A stretch of DNA of 14,725 nucleotides from Alphaproteobacteria bacterium. GTDB lineage: Bacteria; Pseudomonadota; Alphaproteobacteria; CACIAM-22H2. Both the position numbers and the translations under genes were made by a program. The DNA lies in contig VGDA01000037.1 in NCBI GenBank assembly GCA_016869915.1, positions 1-14,725 on the forward strand, given 5' to 3'. Below the pieces are notes generated by a model. That model saw nothing but the letters and a program-made list of their open reading frames with translations, was not told the origin of the DNA and made no database searches. Below are positions 1 through 7,165 of this stretch, piece by piece (positions within the stretch are counted from its first letter, which is position 1; every line of letters starts with the position of its first letter).

Positions 1-1
1 C

Positions 2-469
2 GCCATCGCCGACGCCTTCCGCTACCCGCCGGTCGGGCACCGCTCGATCGTCGGCGGCCTGCCGCAGGTCTCCTATGCCAGCCTGCCGCTCGCCGAGACG
101 GCCTCGATGATCAACACCGCGACGCTGGTCACCGTGATGCTGGAGACGCCGAAGGCGATCGCCAACGCCGACGCGATCGCCGCGGTGCCCGGCATCGACA
201 TGCTGCTGATGGGCTGCAGCGACCTGACGCTGGAGATGGGCATCCCCGGCAGGTTCGAGGACCCGCGCCTCGTCGCGGCGATCGAGACGACGATCGCGGC
301 GTGCCGGCGCCACGGCAAGATCCCGGGCATCGGCGGCGTCTATGCCGAGGCGCTGCTCGCCCGCTACCTCAGGCTCGGCATGCAGGTCGCGCTCGCGGGC
401 AACGACCTGCCGCTGCTGCTCGGCGCCGCCACGCAGCGCGCGAAGGCGATGCGCGACCTGACTGCCTGA
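2..469 (+). CDS. HpcH/HpaI-family aldolase, C-terminal part (5' end outside window)
   Basis: This family cleaves 4-hydroxy-2-oxo acids to pyruvate (or a related oxo acid) and an aldehyde, using a divalent metal in the cytoplasm. The frame is open from base 2 to a TGA at 467-469 and gives 155 residues; complete members have about 250, so roughly 100 N-terminal residues lie upstream. Visible family marks are RYPPVGHRS near the left edge, MLETPKAIAN (the Glu at 143-145 is the usual first metal ligand), then AAVPGID and GCSDLTLEMGIPG (the Asp at 221-223 is the usual second metal ligand). The end carries the typical QVALAGNDLPLLL segment, close to the family's 'ND' strand. GCSDLT replaces the commoner GPxDLS, so this is a divergent subgroup. 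It lies 32 nt before the PLP enzyme and is probably cotranscribed with it. The family is fairly certain; the substrate is unknown. Confidence 0.88.
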   Translation, partial: AIADAFRYPPVGHRSIVGGLPQVSYASLPLAETASMINTATLVTVMLETPKAIANADAIAAVPGIDMLLMGCSDLTLEMGIPGRFEDPRLVAAIETTIAACRRHGKIPGIGGVYAEALLARYLRLGMQVALAGNDLPLLLGAATQRAKAMRDLTA

Positions 470-501
470 CCCGAACCGAAACGACACGACCGGAGACCGC
501 C

Positions 502-1887
502 ATGGCCACCGTCCTCAAGACCAACTCGCCCCTCGAGACCGCCTATCGCGCGCGCACGCCGGGCTCGGCGCGGCTCTACGCCGAGGCCGCGCGCGTCCTG
601 CCCTCGGGCGTCACCCACGACTCCCGCGCGCTCAACCCCTGGCCGGTCTACGTGGCGCGCGCGAAGGGGTCGCGGAAATGGGACGTCGACGGCAACGAAT
701 ACGTCGACTACTACGGCGGCCACGGCTCGCTGCTGCTCGGCCACGCGCATCCGTCGATGGTCGAGGCGGTGACCCGGCAGATCGAGCTCGGCACGCATTA
801 CGGCTCGTCGCACGAGGCCGAGCTGCGCTGGGCGCAGCTGGTGACGCGGCTCGTGCCGAGCGCCGAGCGCGTGCGCTTCACCGCCTCGGGCACCGAGGCG
901 ACGCATCTCGCCATCCGCCTCGCGCGCGCCTACACGGGCAAGCCGAAGATCCTGCGCTTCACCGGGCATTTCCACGGCTGGCACGACCAGGTCGCCGCCG
1001 GCGCGACGTCGCATTTCGACGGCTCGACGCCGATCGGCATCCTGCCCGCGCTGGTCGACCAGGCGATCATGCTGCCGACCGACGACGTCGACCGCGTGGT
1101 CGCCGCGATCGAGGCGCGCGACGACATCGCCGCCGCGATCGTCGAGCCCTCGGGCGCGTCCTGGGGCACCGTGCCGCTGCCGCCCGACTTCCTCGCGCGG
1201 GTGCGCGAGGTCACGGCGCGCCGCGGCATCGTGCTGATCTTCGACGAGGTCATCACCGGCTTCCGCTGGGCGCGCGGCGGCGCGCAGGAGCATTTCGGCG
1301 TCACCCCGGACATGACGACGCTCGCCAAGATCGTCGCCGGTGGCCTGCCGGGCGGCGCGCTGGCGGGCCGGCGCGCGATCTTCGACCAGCTCGACTTCGC
1401 GGCGATGAAGGCGGCGAACCGCGAGAAGGTCCAGCACCAGGGCACCTACAACGCCAACCCGCTCTGCGCCGCCGCGGGCGTCGCCATGCTCTCGACCATC
1501 GAGCGCGAGGACGTGGTCGAGCAGGCCTGCCGCACCGCCGAGGCGCTGCGCGACGGCATGCGCCGCGTGCTCGTCGAGGAAGGCGTCCCCTGGGGCGTCT
1601 ATGGCGACCGCTCGGCCTTCCTCGTCTTCGTGAACCCCGCGGGCCTGCCGGTCGATCCCGCCTCCTTCGACCCGCTGCAGCTCGGCTTCAAGGGCCTCAA
1701 GGGCACGCGCGACCCGAACATCGCGGCGCGGCTGCGCGTGGCGATGCTCGCCAACGGCGTCGACATCATGGGGGCGCCGGGCGGCCTGGTGTCCGCCGCG
1801 CACGGGCCGGAGGATGTCGCGCGCACGCTCGAGGCCTTCCGCACCTCGGTGCGCTGGATGAAGGCCGAGGGCGACATACGCGGCTGA
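502..1887 (+). CDS. Class III PLP aminotransferase/aminomutase, glutamate-1-semialdehyde aminomutase-like
   Basis: This is a 461-residue, fold-type I PLP enzyme of aminotransferase class III, closest in motif style to glutamate-1-semialdehyde 2,1-aminomutase. Marks in order: SGVTHDSR near residue 35, DVDGNEYVDYYGGHGSLLLGHAHP, the PLP-phosphate site ASGTEATHLAIRLARA, GHFHGWHD, IVEPSGASWG, the PLP ring-nitrogen Asp248 in IFDEVITGF, the Schiff-base Lys276 in LAKIVAGGLPGG, and NPLCAAAGVAML. The ATG at 502 follows GGAGACC (492-498) and fits the family's N-terminus. It sits in a catabolic context (aldolase before, TRAP transporter after) with no heme-synthesis neighbours. It is somewhat longer than typical HemL (about 430). 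I therefore infer a catabolic transaminase or aminomutase, not tetrapyrrole synthesis. A hairpin follows directly after the stop. Confidence 0.9.
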   Translation: MATVLKTNSPLETAYRARTPGSARLYAEAARVLPSGVTHDSRALNPWPVYVARAKGSRKWDVDGNEYVDYYGGHGSLLLGHAHPSMVEAVTRQIELGTHYGSSHEAELRWAQLVTRLVPSAERVRFTASGTEATHLAIRLARAYTGKPKILRFTGHFHGWHDQVAAGATSHFDGSTPIGILPALVDQAIMLPTDDVDRVVAAIEARDDIAAAIVEPSGASWGTVPLPPDFLARVREVTARRGIVLIFDEVITGFRWARGGAQEHFGVTPDMTTLAKIVAGGLPGGALAGRRAIFDQLDFAAMKAANREKVQHQGTYNANPLCAAAGVAMLSTIEREDVVEQACRTAEALRDGMRRVLVEEGVPWGVYGDRSAFLVFVNPAGLPVDPASFDPLQLGFKGLKGTRDPNIAARLRVAMLANGVDIMGAPGGLVSAAHGPEDVARTLEAFRTSVRWMKAEGDIRG

Positions 1888-1917
1888 CGACCCGGCCCTG
1901 CCACGAGCAGGGCGTCG
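1888..1917 (+). terminator. Candidate transcription terminator hairpin after the PLP enzyme
   Basis: The arms GCCCTGC (1895-1901) and GCAGGGC (1907-1913) pair perfectly around a 5-nt loop. CGAC (1888-1891) and GTCG (1914-1917) extend the stem across a 3-nt bulge. The structure begins at the base after the stop codon. No run of T follows (ATCCTGTCCCC), so it is not a canonical intrinsic terminator. It may act as a weak terminator or as a 3'-end protector of the upstream mRNA. Confidence 0.45.
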
Positions 1918-1925
1918 ATCCTGTC

Positions 1926-2116
1926 CCCTGCAGGCCGCTCGCGCGCGGCTTGCTCGCGGGGAACCCGCGACCCGGCCGGGCGGCGGCGGCAGCGGCGATC
2001 ATGGGCGCGACGAGCAACTCGATGGCGAGGTGGCGGCCGTCGACATCTCGCTCGCCGCCGCGGAGGTCGCCGCGCTTGAGGCGCCCAACGAGTTCCGCCC
2101 CGCGCCCGCAGGATGA
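1926..2116 (+). pseudogene. Frameshifted C-terminal remnant of an aldo/keto reductase
   Basis: Aldo/keto reductases usually end in a pattern such as 'AWLLAQPGV.APIIGATS.EQLD.AVAAVDI.LS.EEVAALEAPY'. Here that pattern appears in two frames. Positions about 1935-2014 in frame 3 read ARGLLAGNPRPGR then AAIMGATS. From about 2012 frame 2 continues with EQLDGEVAAVDISL, AAAEVAALEAPN and EFRPAPAG, stopping at TGA 2114-2116. The switch between frames falls around 2010-2018, consistent with a small indel. No start codon or N-terminal barrel precedes it, since the PLP enzyme ends at 1887, so at most about the last 60 residues survive. I judged the resemblance from memory of the family; no alignment was run. 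It could also be chance, but a match in two abutting frames in the right order makes that unlikely. Confidence 0.6.
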
Positions 2117-2127
2117 GCCCGCGGCCC

Positions 2128-2157
2128 TTGGCGGCCGCCGACCGTCGTGCCTAACAT
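2128..2157 (+). promoter_or_regulatory. Possible sigma-70-type promoter for the TRAP transporter genes
   Basis: TTGGCG (2128-2133) and TAACAT (2152-2157) are separated by 18 nt, each matching its consensus hexamer at four of six positions. They lie about 48 nt before the binding-protein start, inside the region left after the aldo/keto reductase remnant and after the upstream hairpin. This would let the TRAP section be transcribed separately from the aldolase/PLP-enzyme pair. The match is modest, and chance hits are common. Confidence 0.3.
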
Positions 2158-2204
2158 CAACCGGGAAGCCCCGGCGCGGAGCCAGGGGCCACAAGGGGGA
2201 AACC

Positions 2205-3227
2205 ATGACAAGCATCACAACCGGGCGCCCGATCGCCCGTCGCAAACTCGTCGCGCGCGCGGGCCTTGGCCTCGCCGCCGCGGCCGCCGGGACGCTCGCC
2301 GCGCCGGCCATCCTCGCGCAGCAGCCGCGCGCGATCCGCATGGGCTACGTGATGGGCGCGGGCGGCGCGGCCGACAAGGCCGCGGGCGACTTCGCGCGCA
2401 TCGTCGCCGAGCGCTCGAAGGGCGCGCTCACGGTGCAGAACTTCCCGGGCGGGCAGCTCGGCGGCGAGCGCGACATGGTCGAGTCCGTGCAGCTCGGCTC
2501 GATCCAGGTCGGCTTCTTCGGCAGCTACCTCATCGGCAACATCGTGCCGGAATGGGGCCAGGTGCTCGACACGCCCTACCTGATCCGCAGCCAGGAGCAT
2601 TTCCGCAAGATCGTCGACGGCCCGCTCGCGAAGCCGATGTACGACGCGCTGCTGCAGCGCAAGGGCCTGCGCCATGTCGCGTGGTGCAACCGCGGCCCGC
2701 GCCACCTCACGACCAACCGCGCGGTGACCACGCCGGCCGACCTCAGGGGCATGAAGCTGCGCGTGCCGGAACTCGAGACCTATGTCGCCGCGTGGCGCGG
2801 CCTCGGCGCGGTCGTCACGCCGATGGCGCTGCCGGAGGTGTTCCTCGCGCTCAAGCAGGGGACGATCGACGGCCAGGAGAACCCCCTCGAGCTGATCTTC
2901 ACCAACTCGTTCTTCGAGGCGCAGAAATTCGTCAACATGACCGGGCACATCCGCTCGGGCTACGAGGTCGTCGTCAGCGAGCGCTGGTTCTCGGGCCTGC
3001 CCGCCGACCAGAAGACGATCGTCATGGAGGCCCTGGTCGAGATGTGCCGCCTGGAGGACAAGTACCAGGCGGAGGACGAAAGCGTGCTCGAGCAGAAGCT
3101 CAAGGCCGGCGGCATGACCTTCCACCCCGTGCGGCTCGAGACCTTCCAGTCCGCCCTCGCCGACCTGCCCAAGCAGTTCGAGAGGAAATGGGCGCCGGGC
3201 TTCCACGACGCCGTCATGAAGGCCTGA
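2205..3227 (+). CDS. dctP: TRAP transporter periplasmic substrate-binding protein (DctP family)
   Basis: This 340-residue periplasmic protein captures an organic acid and delivers it to the DctQM membrane complex encoded directly downstream. The N-terminus has a Tat-like signal: Arg12-Arg13 in ARRKLVARAG, a hydrophobic Ala-rich stretch (about 20-33), and a likely cleavage site after LPAILA-like APAILA at Ala38. Family marks are FPGGQLGGERDMVESVQLG, RHLTTNRAVTTPADLRGMKL with Arg186 in KLRVPE (the conserved Arg that usually holds the substrate carboxylate), and QGTIDGQENP. ATG 2205 follows a strong AGGGGGA (2193-2199). Length and motifs are normal for the family. The retained Arg implies a carboxylate ligand. 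Lactate, keto acids and sugar acids are all possible given the dehydrogenases downstream, and the sequence does not choose between them. Confidence 0.95.
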   Translation: MTSITTGRPIARRKLVARAGLGLAAAAAGTLAAPAILAQQPRAIRMGYVMGAGGAADKAAGDFARIVAERSKGALTVQNFPGGQLGGERDMVESVQLGSIQVGFFGSYLIGNIVPEWGQVLDTPYLIRSQEHFRKIVDGPLAKPMYDALLQRKGLRHVAWCNRGPRHLTTNRAVTTPADLRGMKLRVPELETYVAAWRGLGAVVTPMALPEVFLALKQGTIDGQENPLELIFTNSFFEAQKFVNMTGHIRSGYEVVVSERWFSGLPADQKTIVMEALVEMCRLEDKYQAEDESVLEQKLKAGGMTFHPVRLETFQSALADLPKQFERKWAPGFHDAVMKA

Positions 3228-3253
3228 GGAAGGCGGCGCGCCGCCAAGGCTCC

Positions 3254-3276
3254 CCCGGCCGCCCCGCGCGGCCGGG
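3254..3276 (+). promoter_or_regulatory. Intercistronic GC hairpin between TRAP binding protein and small permease
   Basis: CCCGGCCGC (3254-3262) and GCGGCCGGG (3268-3276) form a perfect 9-bp stem with a 5-nt loop, in the 80-nt gap between dctP and dctQ. No T-run follows. Similar hairpins in transporter operons protect or attenuate the mRNA, so that the binding protein is made in excess over the membrane subunits. That role is inferred here; the weak ribosome site of the next gene agrees with it. Confidence 0.5.
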
Positions 3277-3307
3277 CGGGGCCGGCGGCGGCGCGCGGTC
3301 CAGAGCC

Positions 3308-3808
3308 ATGCAGAAGCTGCTCAAGGCGATCGACCGCGGCCTCTTCGCCGCCATAGCGATCCTGCTGATGGCCATGGTCGCCAACGTGGCCTGGCAGGTC
3401 TTCAGCCGCCACGTGCTCGACGACCCGCCGACATGGACCGAGGAGATCGCGCGCTACGTCTTCACCTGGCAGATCTTCCTCGGGGCCGCGCTCGCCTTCG
3501 GGCGAGGGACGCATATCGTCGTCGACATCGTGCTCGCGCTGTCCGGCCCGGCCTTGCGGCGCGTGCTCGGCATCCTCTCCTACCTCGCCTGCCTGGCGCT
3601 GCTCTTCCCGCTGGTGAAGTTCGGGATCGCGATGGTCGGGCTCACCTCGAACACCTACGCGGCGGCCTCCGGCCTCAACATCGGCGTGGTCTATGCCGCG
3701 CTGCCCGTCGGCGCCGCGATCGGCGCCATCTACGTGATCCTGAACCTCGCGATCCTGCTTCGCGGCGGCGCCGTCCGCCAGGACGAAGCCTCGACGATGG
3801 TCGACTGA
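3308..3808 (+). CDS. dctQ: TRAP transporter small membrane subunit (DctQ family)
   Basis: This 166-residue inner-membrane protein is the small subunit that joins DctM to complete the TRAP transporter. Four hydrophobic segments are visible, about residues 11-32 (LFAAIAILLMAMVANVAWQV), 46-64, 85-108 and 124-153. The DctQ mark WTEEIARYVFTWQIFLGAALAFGRG (quoted in part: WTEEIARYVF, then LGAALAFGRG) follows the first segment. ATG 3308 is preceded only by a weak AGAG (3302-3305), in contrast to the strong site of dctP. dctM begins 18 nt after the stop. Length is normal for the family. Confidence 0.93.
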   Translation: MQKLLKAIDRGLFAAIAILLMAMVANVAWQVFSRHVLDDPPTWTEEIARYVFTWQIFLGAALAFGRGTHIVVDIVLALSGPALRRVLGILSYLACLALLFPLVKFGIAMVGLTSNTYAAASGLNIGVVYAALPVGAAIGAIYVILNLAILLRGGAVRQDEASTMVD

Positions 3809-3826
3809 CCCCGGAAGGCGGACCCC

Positions 3827-5107
3827 ATGCTCGGAACCATGGCGATCATCTTCGTGGGCCTGCTCGCGATCGGGGCGCCGGTCGCGGTGGCGATGGGCCT
3901 CACCGGCGCGATCGCGGTCACGATGCTCGACGAGATCCCGCTGGAGGTGATCGCCCAGCGCTTCGTCACCGGCGTCGATTCCTTTCCGCTGCTCGCGGTG
4001 CCGTTCTTCATCCTCGCCGGCGCGCTGATGAACACCGGCGGCACGACGCAGCGCCTGGTGCGCCTCGCGAACGTGCTGGTCGGGCGCTTCACCGGCGGGC
4101 TCGGCCACGTGAACGTCGTCAGCAACATGATCATGGCCGGCATGTCCGGCTCCGCCGCGGCCGACGCCGCGGGCACCGGCTCGGTGCTGATCCCGGCGAT
4201 GGCGCGCGCAGGCTACAGCCGCCCCTTCGCCGCCGCGCTCACCGCCGCGGCCTCGACCATCGGCCCGATCATCCCGCCCAGCATCCCCTTCGTCGTCTTC
4301 GGCGTGCTCGCCAGCGTGTCGATCGGCAGGCTCTTCCTCGGCGGCGCCATCCCCGGGCTGCTGATGGGCCTCTACCTGATGGCGGCCGTCTACATCATCG
4401 CGCGGCGGCGCGGCTATGCGCGCGGCGCCAAGCCGACGGGCGGCGAGGTCTGGGCCGCGTTCCGCGACGCGCTGCCCGCGCTCATGCTGCCCGCGATCAT
4501 CGTCTGGGGCATCGCCGGCGGCGTCGTCACGCCCACCGAGGCCTCGGTCCTCGCCGTGCTCTACGCGCTCTTCCTGGGCACGGTCGTGTATCGCGAGCTC
4601 AACTGGGACTCGACCTTCGCCATCTTCGGCGAGGCGGCGATGACGACGGCGACGGTGATGTTCATCGTCGCGGCCTCTGCGCTGCTCGCCTGGGTGCTGA
4701 CGCGCGAGCAGGCCGGGCCGCAGCTCGTGCGCCTCGTCACATCGGTGTCGACCGACCCGTTCGTCATCCTGCTCGTCCTCAACGTGATCCTTCTGGTCCT
4801 CGGCTGCTTCCTCGAGACGCTGTCGCTGATGATCCTGCTGGTGCCGGTCCTGCTGCCGCTGATCAAGACGCTCGGCATCGATCCCGTGCATTTCGGCGTC
4901 ATGTTCACCCTCAACCTCATGATCGGGCTGATCACGCCGCCGGTCGGCATGTCGATGTTCATCACCTGCCGCATCGCGCGCATCCAGGTCGCCGAGTTCG
5001 CCCGCGAGATCTGGCCCTTCGTGATCGCGCTGGTCGCGGTCCTCCTCATGGTCACCTACTTCCCGGCGATCGTCCTCTTCCTCCCCAACCTCGTGATGGG
5101 CAACTGA
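3827..5107 (+). CDS. dctM: TRAP transporter large membrane subunit (DctM family)
   Basis: This 426-residue inner-membrane protein is the large, transport-carrying subunit; the family uses a sodium gradient. It has about a dozen hydrophobic stretches across its length. Signature blocks include SFPLLAVPFFILAGALMNTG (about 52-71), GMSGSAAADAAGTGSVLIPAM (105-125, core motif GMSGSAAADAAGTG) and ASTIGPIIPPSIPF (142-155), with the second repeat marked by GLITPPVGMSMF near the end. ATG 3827 follows GGAAGGCGG (3812-3820). The dehydrogenase start lies 2 nt after its stop, so the two are surely cotranscribed. Length is typical for a stand-alone DctM with no DctQ fusion. Confidence 0.96.
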   Translation: MLGTMAIIFVGLLAIGAPVAVAMGLTGAIAVTMLDEIPLEVIAQRFVTGVDSFPLLAVPFFILAGALMNTGGTTQRLVRLANVLVGRFTGGLGHVNVVSNMIMAGMSGSAAADAAGTGSVLIPAMARAGYSRPFAAALTAAASTIGPIIPPSIPFVVFGVLASVSIGRLFLGGAIPGLLMGLYLMAAVYIIARRRGYARGAKPTGGEVWAAFRDALPALMLPAIIVWGIAGGVVTPTEASVLAVLYALFLGTVVYRELNWDSTFAIFGEAAMTTATVMFIVAASALLAWVLTREQAGPQLVRLVTSVSTDPFVILLVLNVILLVLGCFLETLSLMILLVPVLLPLIKTLGIDPVHFGVMFTLNLMIGLITPPVGMSMFITCRIARIQVAEFAREIWPFVIALVAVLLMVTYFPAIVLFLPNLVMGN

Positions 5108-5109
5108 AC

Positions 5110-6093
5110 ATGCGCGCACTCCTTATGGGCCCCGCGGTGCACCCGTTCCGCGCCGGCCTCGAGAAGATGCTTTCCACGAAATGGGAGCTGGTGGAGACCG
5201 GCGGCGCCATGGACGACGCCGACGTCGTGCGCGGCCTCGCCGAGGCCGACGCCGCGATCGGCATCGCCTTCACGAAGGCCGCGCCGCCAGCGCCCAGGCT
5301 CCGGCTGCTGCAGGTCCCCGGCGCGGGCTATGACGGGATCCAGATCCCGGCGCTGCCCGCAGGCACGTCGCTGTGCAACTGCTTCGAGCACGAGCCGGGC
5401 TGCTCGGAATACGCGATGCTGGCGATGCTCGAGTGGAGCATCCGCCTCGCCGCCGCCGATGCCGACATGCGCCGCGGCGACTGGTCGCGCTCGAGCCGCT
5501 TCGGCGGCGCGCCGGATGGCGAGTTGGCCGGCAGCACGGTCGCCATCGTCGGCATGGGCCGCATCGGCAAGGCGGTGGCGAAGCGCGCCAAGGCCTTCGA
5601 CATGCGGGTCCTCGGCGTCAACCGCACCGTGCGCGCCGACGAGCCGAACGTCGACGCGATGTACGGGCTCGATCGCCTGGCCGAGGCCGTGCGCGGCGCC
5701 GACTTCGTCGTGCTGGGCTGCGCGCTGACCGACGAGACGCGCGGGCTGGTCGACGCGCGCGTCCTCGGCGCGATGCAGCCCCACGCGGTGATCGTGAACG
5801 TGGCGCGCGGGCCCGTCATCGACGAGGCCGCCCTGCACGCCGCGCTGGCGGGGCGGCGCATCGGCGGCGCGGTGATCGACACGTGGTGGCGCTACCCGAC
5901 GGTGCCCCGGCAGGCGACGGCGGAATGGCCGCATCGCTTCGACCTGCTCGACAACGTGATCCTGAGCGCGCATATCGCGGGCTGGACCACGGGCACGGTG
6001 CAGCGTCGCACGCGCGCCATGGCCGCCAACCTCGACCGGCTCGCCCGCGGCGAGCCCCTCGACAACCTGATCGCTATCGGAGGACGGACGTGA
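5110..6093 (+). CDS. D-2-hydroxyacid dehydrogenase family protein with altered active site
   Basis: This 327-residue cytoplasmic NAD(P)-dependent enzyme belongs to the D-isomer 2-hydroxyacid dehydrogenase family, which interconverts 2-oxo and 2-hydroxy acids. The catalytic half begins at the N-terminus, with VPGAGYDGI in the substrate region. The Rossmann motif is VGMGRIG (Gly148, 150, 153), followed by NRT. Conserved catalytic Arg233 lies in NVARGPVIDE and His288 in SAHIAGWT. The third member of the usual triad, the Glu in DVxExEP, is not present. The corresponding segment reads DTWWRYP with Tyr262 at the expected place, so catalysis or substrate may differ. The ATG at 5110 comes 2 nt after the dctM stop, with no good ribosome site, which suggests translational coupling. 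Its 3' end overlaps the next gene by 4 nt. The family is sure; the reaction is not. Confidence 0.9.
   Translation: MRALLMGPAVHPFRAGLEKMLSTKWELVETGGAMDDADVVRGLAEADAAIGIAFTKAAPPAPRLRLLQVPGAGYDGIQIPALPAGTSLCNCFEHEPGCSEYAMLAMLEWSIRLAAADADMRRGDWSRSSRFGGAPDGELAGSTVAIVGMGRIGKAVAKRAKAFDMRVLGVNRTVRADEPNVDAMYGLDRLAEAVRGADFVVLGCALTDETRGLVDARVLGAMQPHAVIVNVARGPVIDEAALHAALAGRRIGGAVIDTWWRYPTVPRQATAEWPHRFDLLDNVILSAHIAGWTTGTVQRRTRAMAANLDRLARGEPLDNLIAIGGRT
6078..6083 (+). promoter_or_regulatory. Ribosome binding site supporting the GTG start of the Ldh_2 gene
   Basis: CGGAGG lies 6 nt before GTG 6090, inside the end of the preceding gene. No in-frame ATG occurs before the conserved part of the protein, so this site fixes the GTG as start. 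The GTG overlaps the upstream TGA as GTGA (6090-6093). Confidence 0.65.
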
Positions 6094-7157
6094 AGCACAT
6101 CAAGGACGACAGGCTGCGCCGCTTCGTGGCGGCGGTCTTCGCGAAGGCCAGCAGCAGCACGCACGAGGCCGACATGATCGCGAAGCGGCTCGTGGATTCG
6201 AACCTGATGGGCCACGATTCCCACGGCGTCGTGCGCGTGACCTCCTATATCGGCTGGCTCGGCGAGGGGAAGATCCGGCCGAACATGCACGTGAAGGTCG
6301 TCGCCGAGGCCGACGGCTTCGCGATCCTCGACGGCCAGGGCGGCTACGGCCAGGTGCTCGGCGGCGAGGCGATGGCGATCGCGATCGCCAAGGCGCGCAA
6401 GACCGGCGTGGCGCTGGTCGCGCTCAAGCACGCGCACCACCTGGGCCGCATCGGCGACTGGGCCGAGGCCTGCGCCGCCGAGGGCTGCGCCTCGATCCAT
6501 TTCGTCAACGTCGTCCATGCCGGCGGCCTCGTGGCGCCCTGGGGCGGGCGCGAGCGCCGGATGTCGACCAACCCGTTCTGCTGCGCGATGCCGATCGAGG
6601 GCCGCGAGCCGATCGTGCTCGACTTCGCGACCTCCAAGGTCGCCGAGGGCAAGGTGCAGGTCGCGCGCAACAAGGGCATCGACCTGCCCCCGGGCTGCGT
6701 CGTGGATGGCAAGGGCAAGCCGTCGCTCGACCCCAACGACCTCTACGGCCCGCCACCCGGCGCGCTCGCGCCCTTCGGCGACCACAAGGGCTACGGCCTC
6801 GCCTTCTTCTGCGACCTGCTCGCGGGCGCGCTGTCGGGCGGCGGCTGCAACCACGACGGCCACCCGAACGTGGGGACCGTGCACAACAACATGCTGTCGA
6901 TCGTGATCGACCTGCGTCGACTCGGCGACGCCAGCGCGATCGACTCCGAGGCGCGGCAGTTCGTCGACTGGATGAAGAAGTGCAAGCCGGTCGAGGCCGG
7001 CGGCGAGGTGCTGGCGCCGGGCGAGCCGGAGCGCAGGACGCGCGCCGACCGACTGGCGCGCGGCATCCCGCTCGACGACAACACGATCGCGCAGATGCAG
7101 GACGCCGCGCGCAAGGTCGGCGTCGCCACGGCCGAGATCGACGCGCTGGTCGCGTGA
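6090..7157 (+). CDS. Ldh_2 family (malate/L-lactate/diketogulonate-type) NAD(P)-dependent dehydrogenase
   Basis: This 355-residue cytoplasmic oxidoreductase belongs to the Ldh_2 family (malate/L-sulfolactate/ureidoglycolate dehydrogenases and 2,3-diketo-L-gulonate reductase YiaK). The family has its own fold, unlike the Rossmann enzymes. Family blocks: LMGHDSHGVVR (about 39-49, holding the conserved His pair), DGQGGYGQVLG, HAHHLGRIGDWAE (His116-His117), HAGGLVAPWGG, RMSTNPFCCAMP, VLDFATSKVAEGKV, and FGDHKGYGLAFFCDLLAGAL with GDHKGYG as the strongest mark. The start is GTG with overlap GTGA. Ldh_2 enzymes are often found beside TRAP transporters (yiaK-yiaMNO in E. coli), which suggests this one acts on the imported hydroxy or oxo acid. 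The exact substrate is not readable from the sequence. Confidence 0.93.
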   Translation: MKHIKDDRLRRFVAAVFAKASSSTHEADMIAKRLVDSNLMGHDSHGVVRVTSYIGWLGEGKIRPNMHVKVVAEADGFAILDGQGGYGQVLGGEAMAIAIAKARKTGVALVALKHAHHLGRIGDWAEACAAEGCASIHFVNVVHAGGLVAPWGGRERRMSTNPFCCAMPIEGREPIVLDFATSKVAEGKVQVARNKGIDLPPGCVVDGKGKPSLDPNDLYGPPPGALAPFGDHKGYGLAFFCDLLAGALSGGGCNHDGHPNVGTVHNNMLSIVIDLRRLGDASAIDSEARQFVDWMKKCKPVEAGGEVLAPGEPERRTRADRLARGIPLDDNTIAQMQDAARKVGVATAEIDALVA

Positions 7158-7165
7158 GGCCCGCC

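Noticed and set aside
678..2204. N-terminal extension of the TRAP binding-protein frame
   Set aside because: It overlaps the PLP enzyme out of frame, and the Tat signal and strong ribosome site fix the start at 2205. A short stretch near 1935-2014 in this frame is kept only as part of the aldo/keto reductase remnant.
1888..2204. Riboswitch or small RNA in the gap before the TRAP genes
   Set aside because: Apart from the 1888-1917 hairpin, I recognised no known riboswitch core, and most of the gap is explained by the reductase remnant.
3433..5109. N-terminal extension of the D-2-hydroxyacid dehydrogenase frame
   Set aside because: The upstream part overlaps dctQ and dctM and is Arg-rich noise. 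The family N-terminus begins at ATG 5110.
2960..5119. 719-codon open frame on the - strand
   Set aside because: It lies antisense to the TRAP genes, and its His/Asp/Arg/Glu-rich low-complexity translation is the usual artefact of high-GC third positions.
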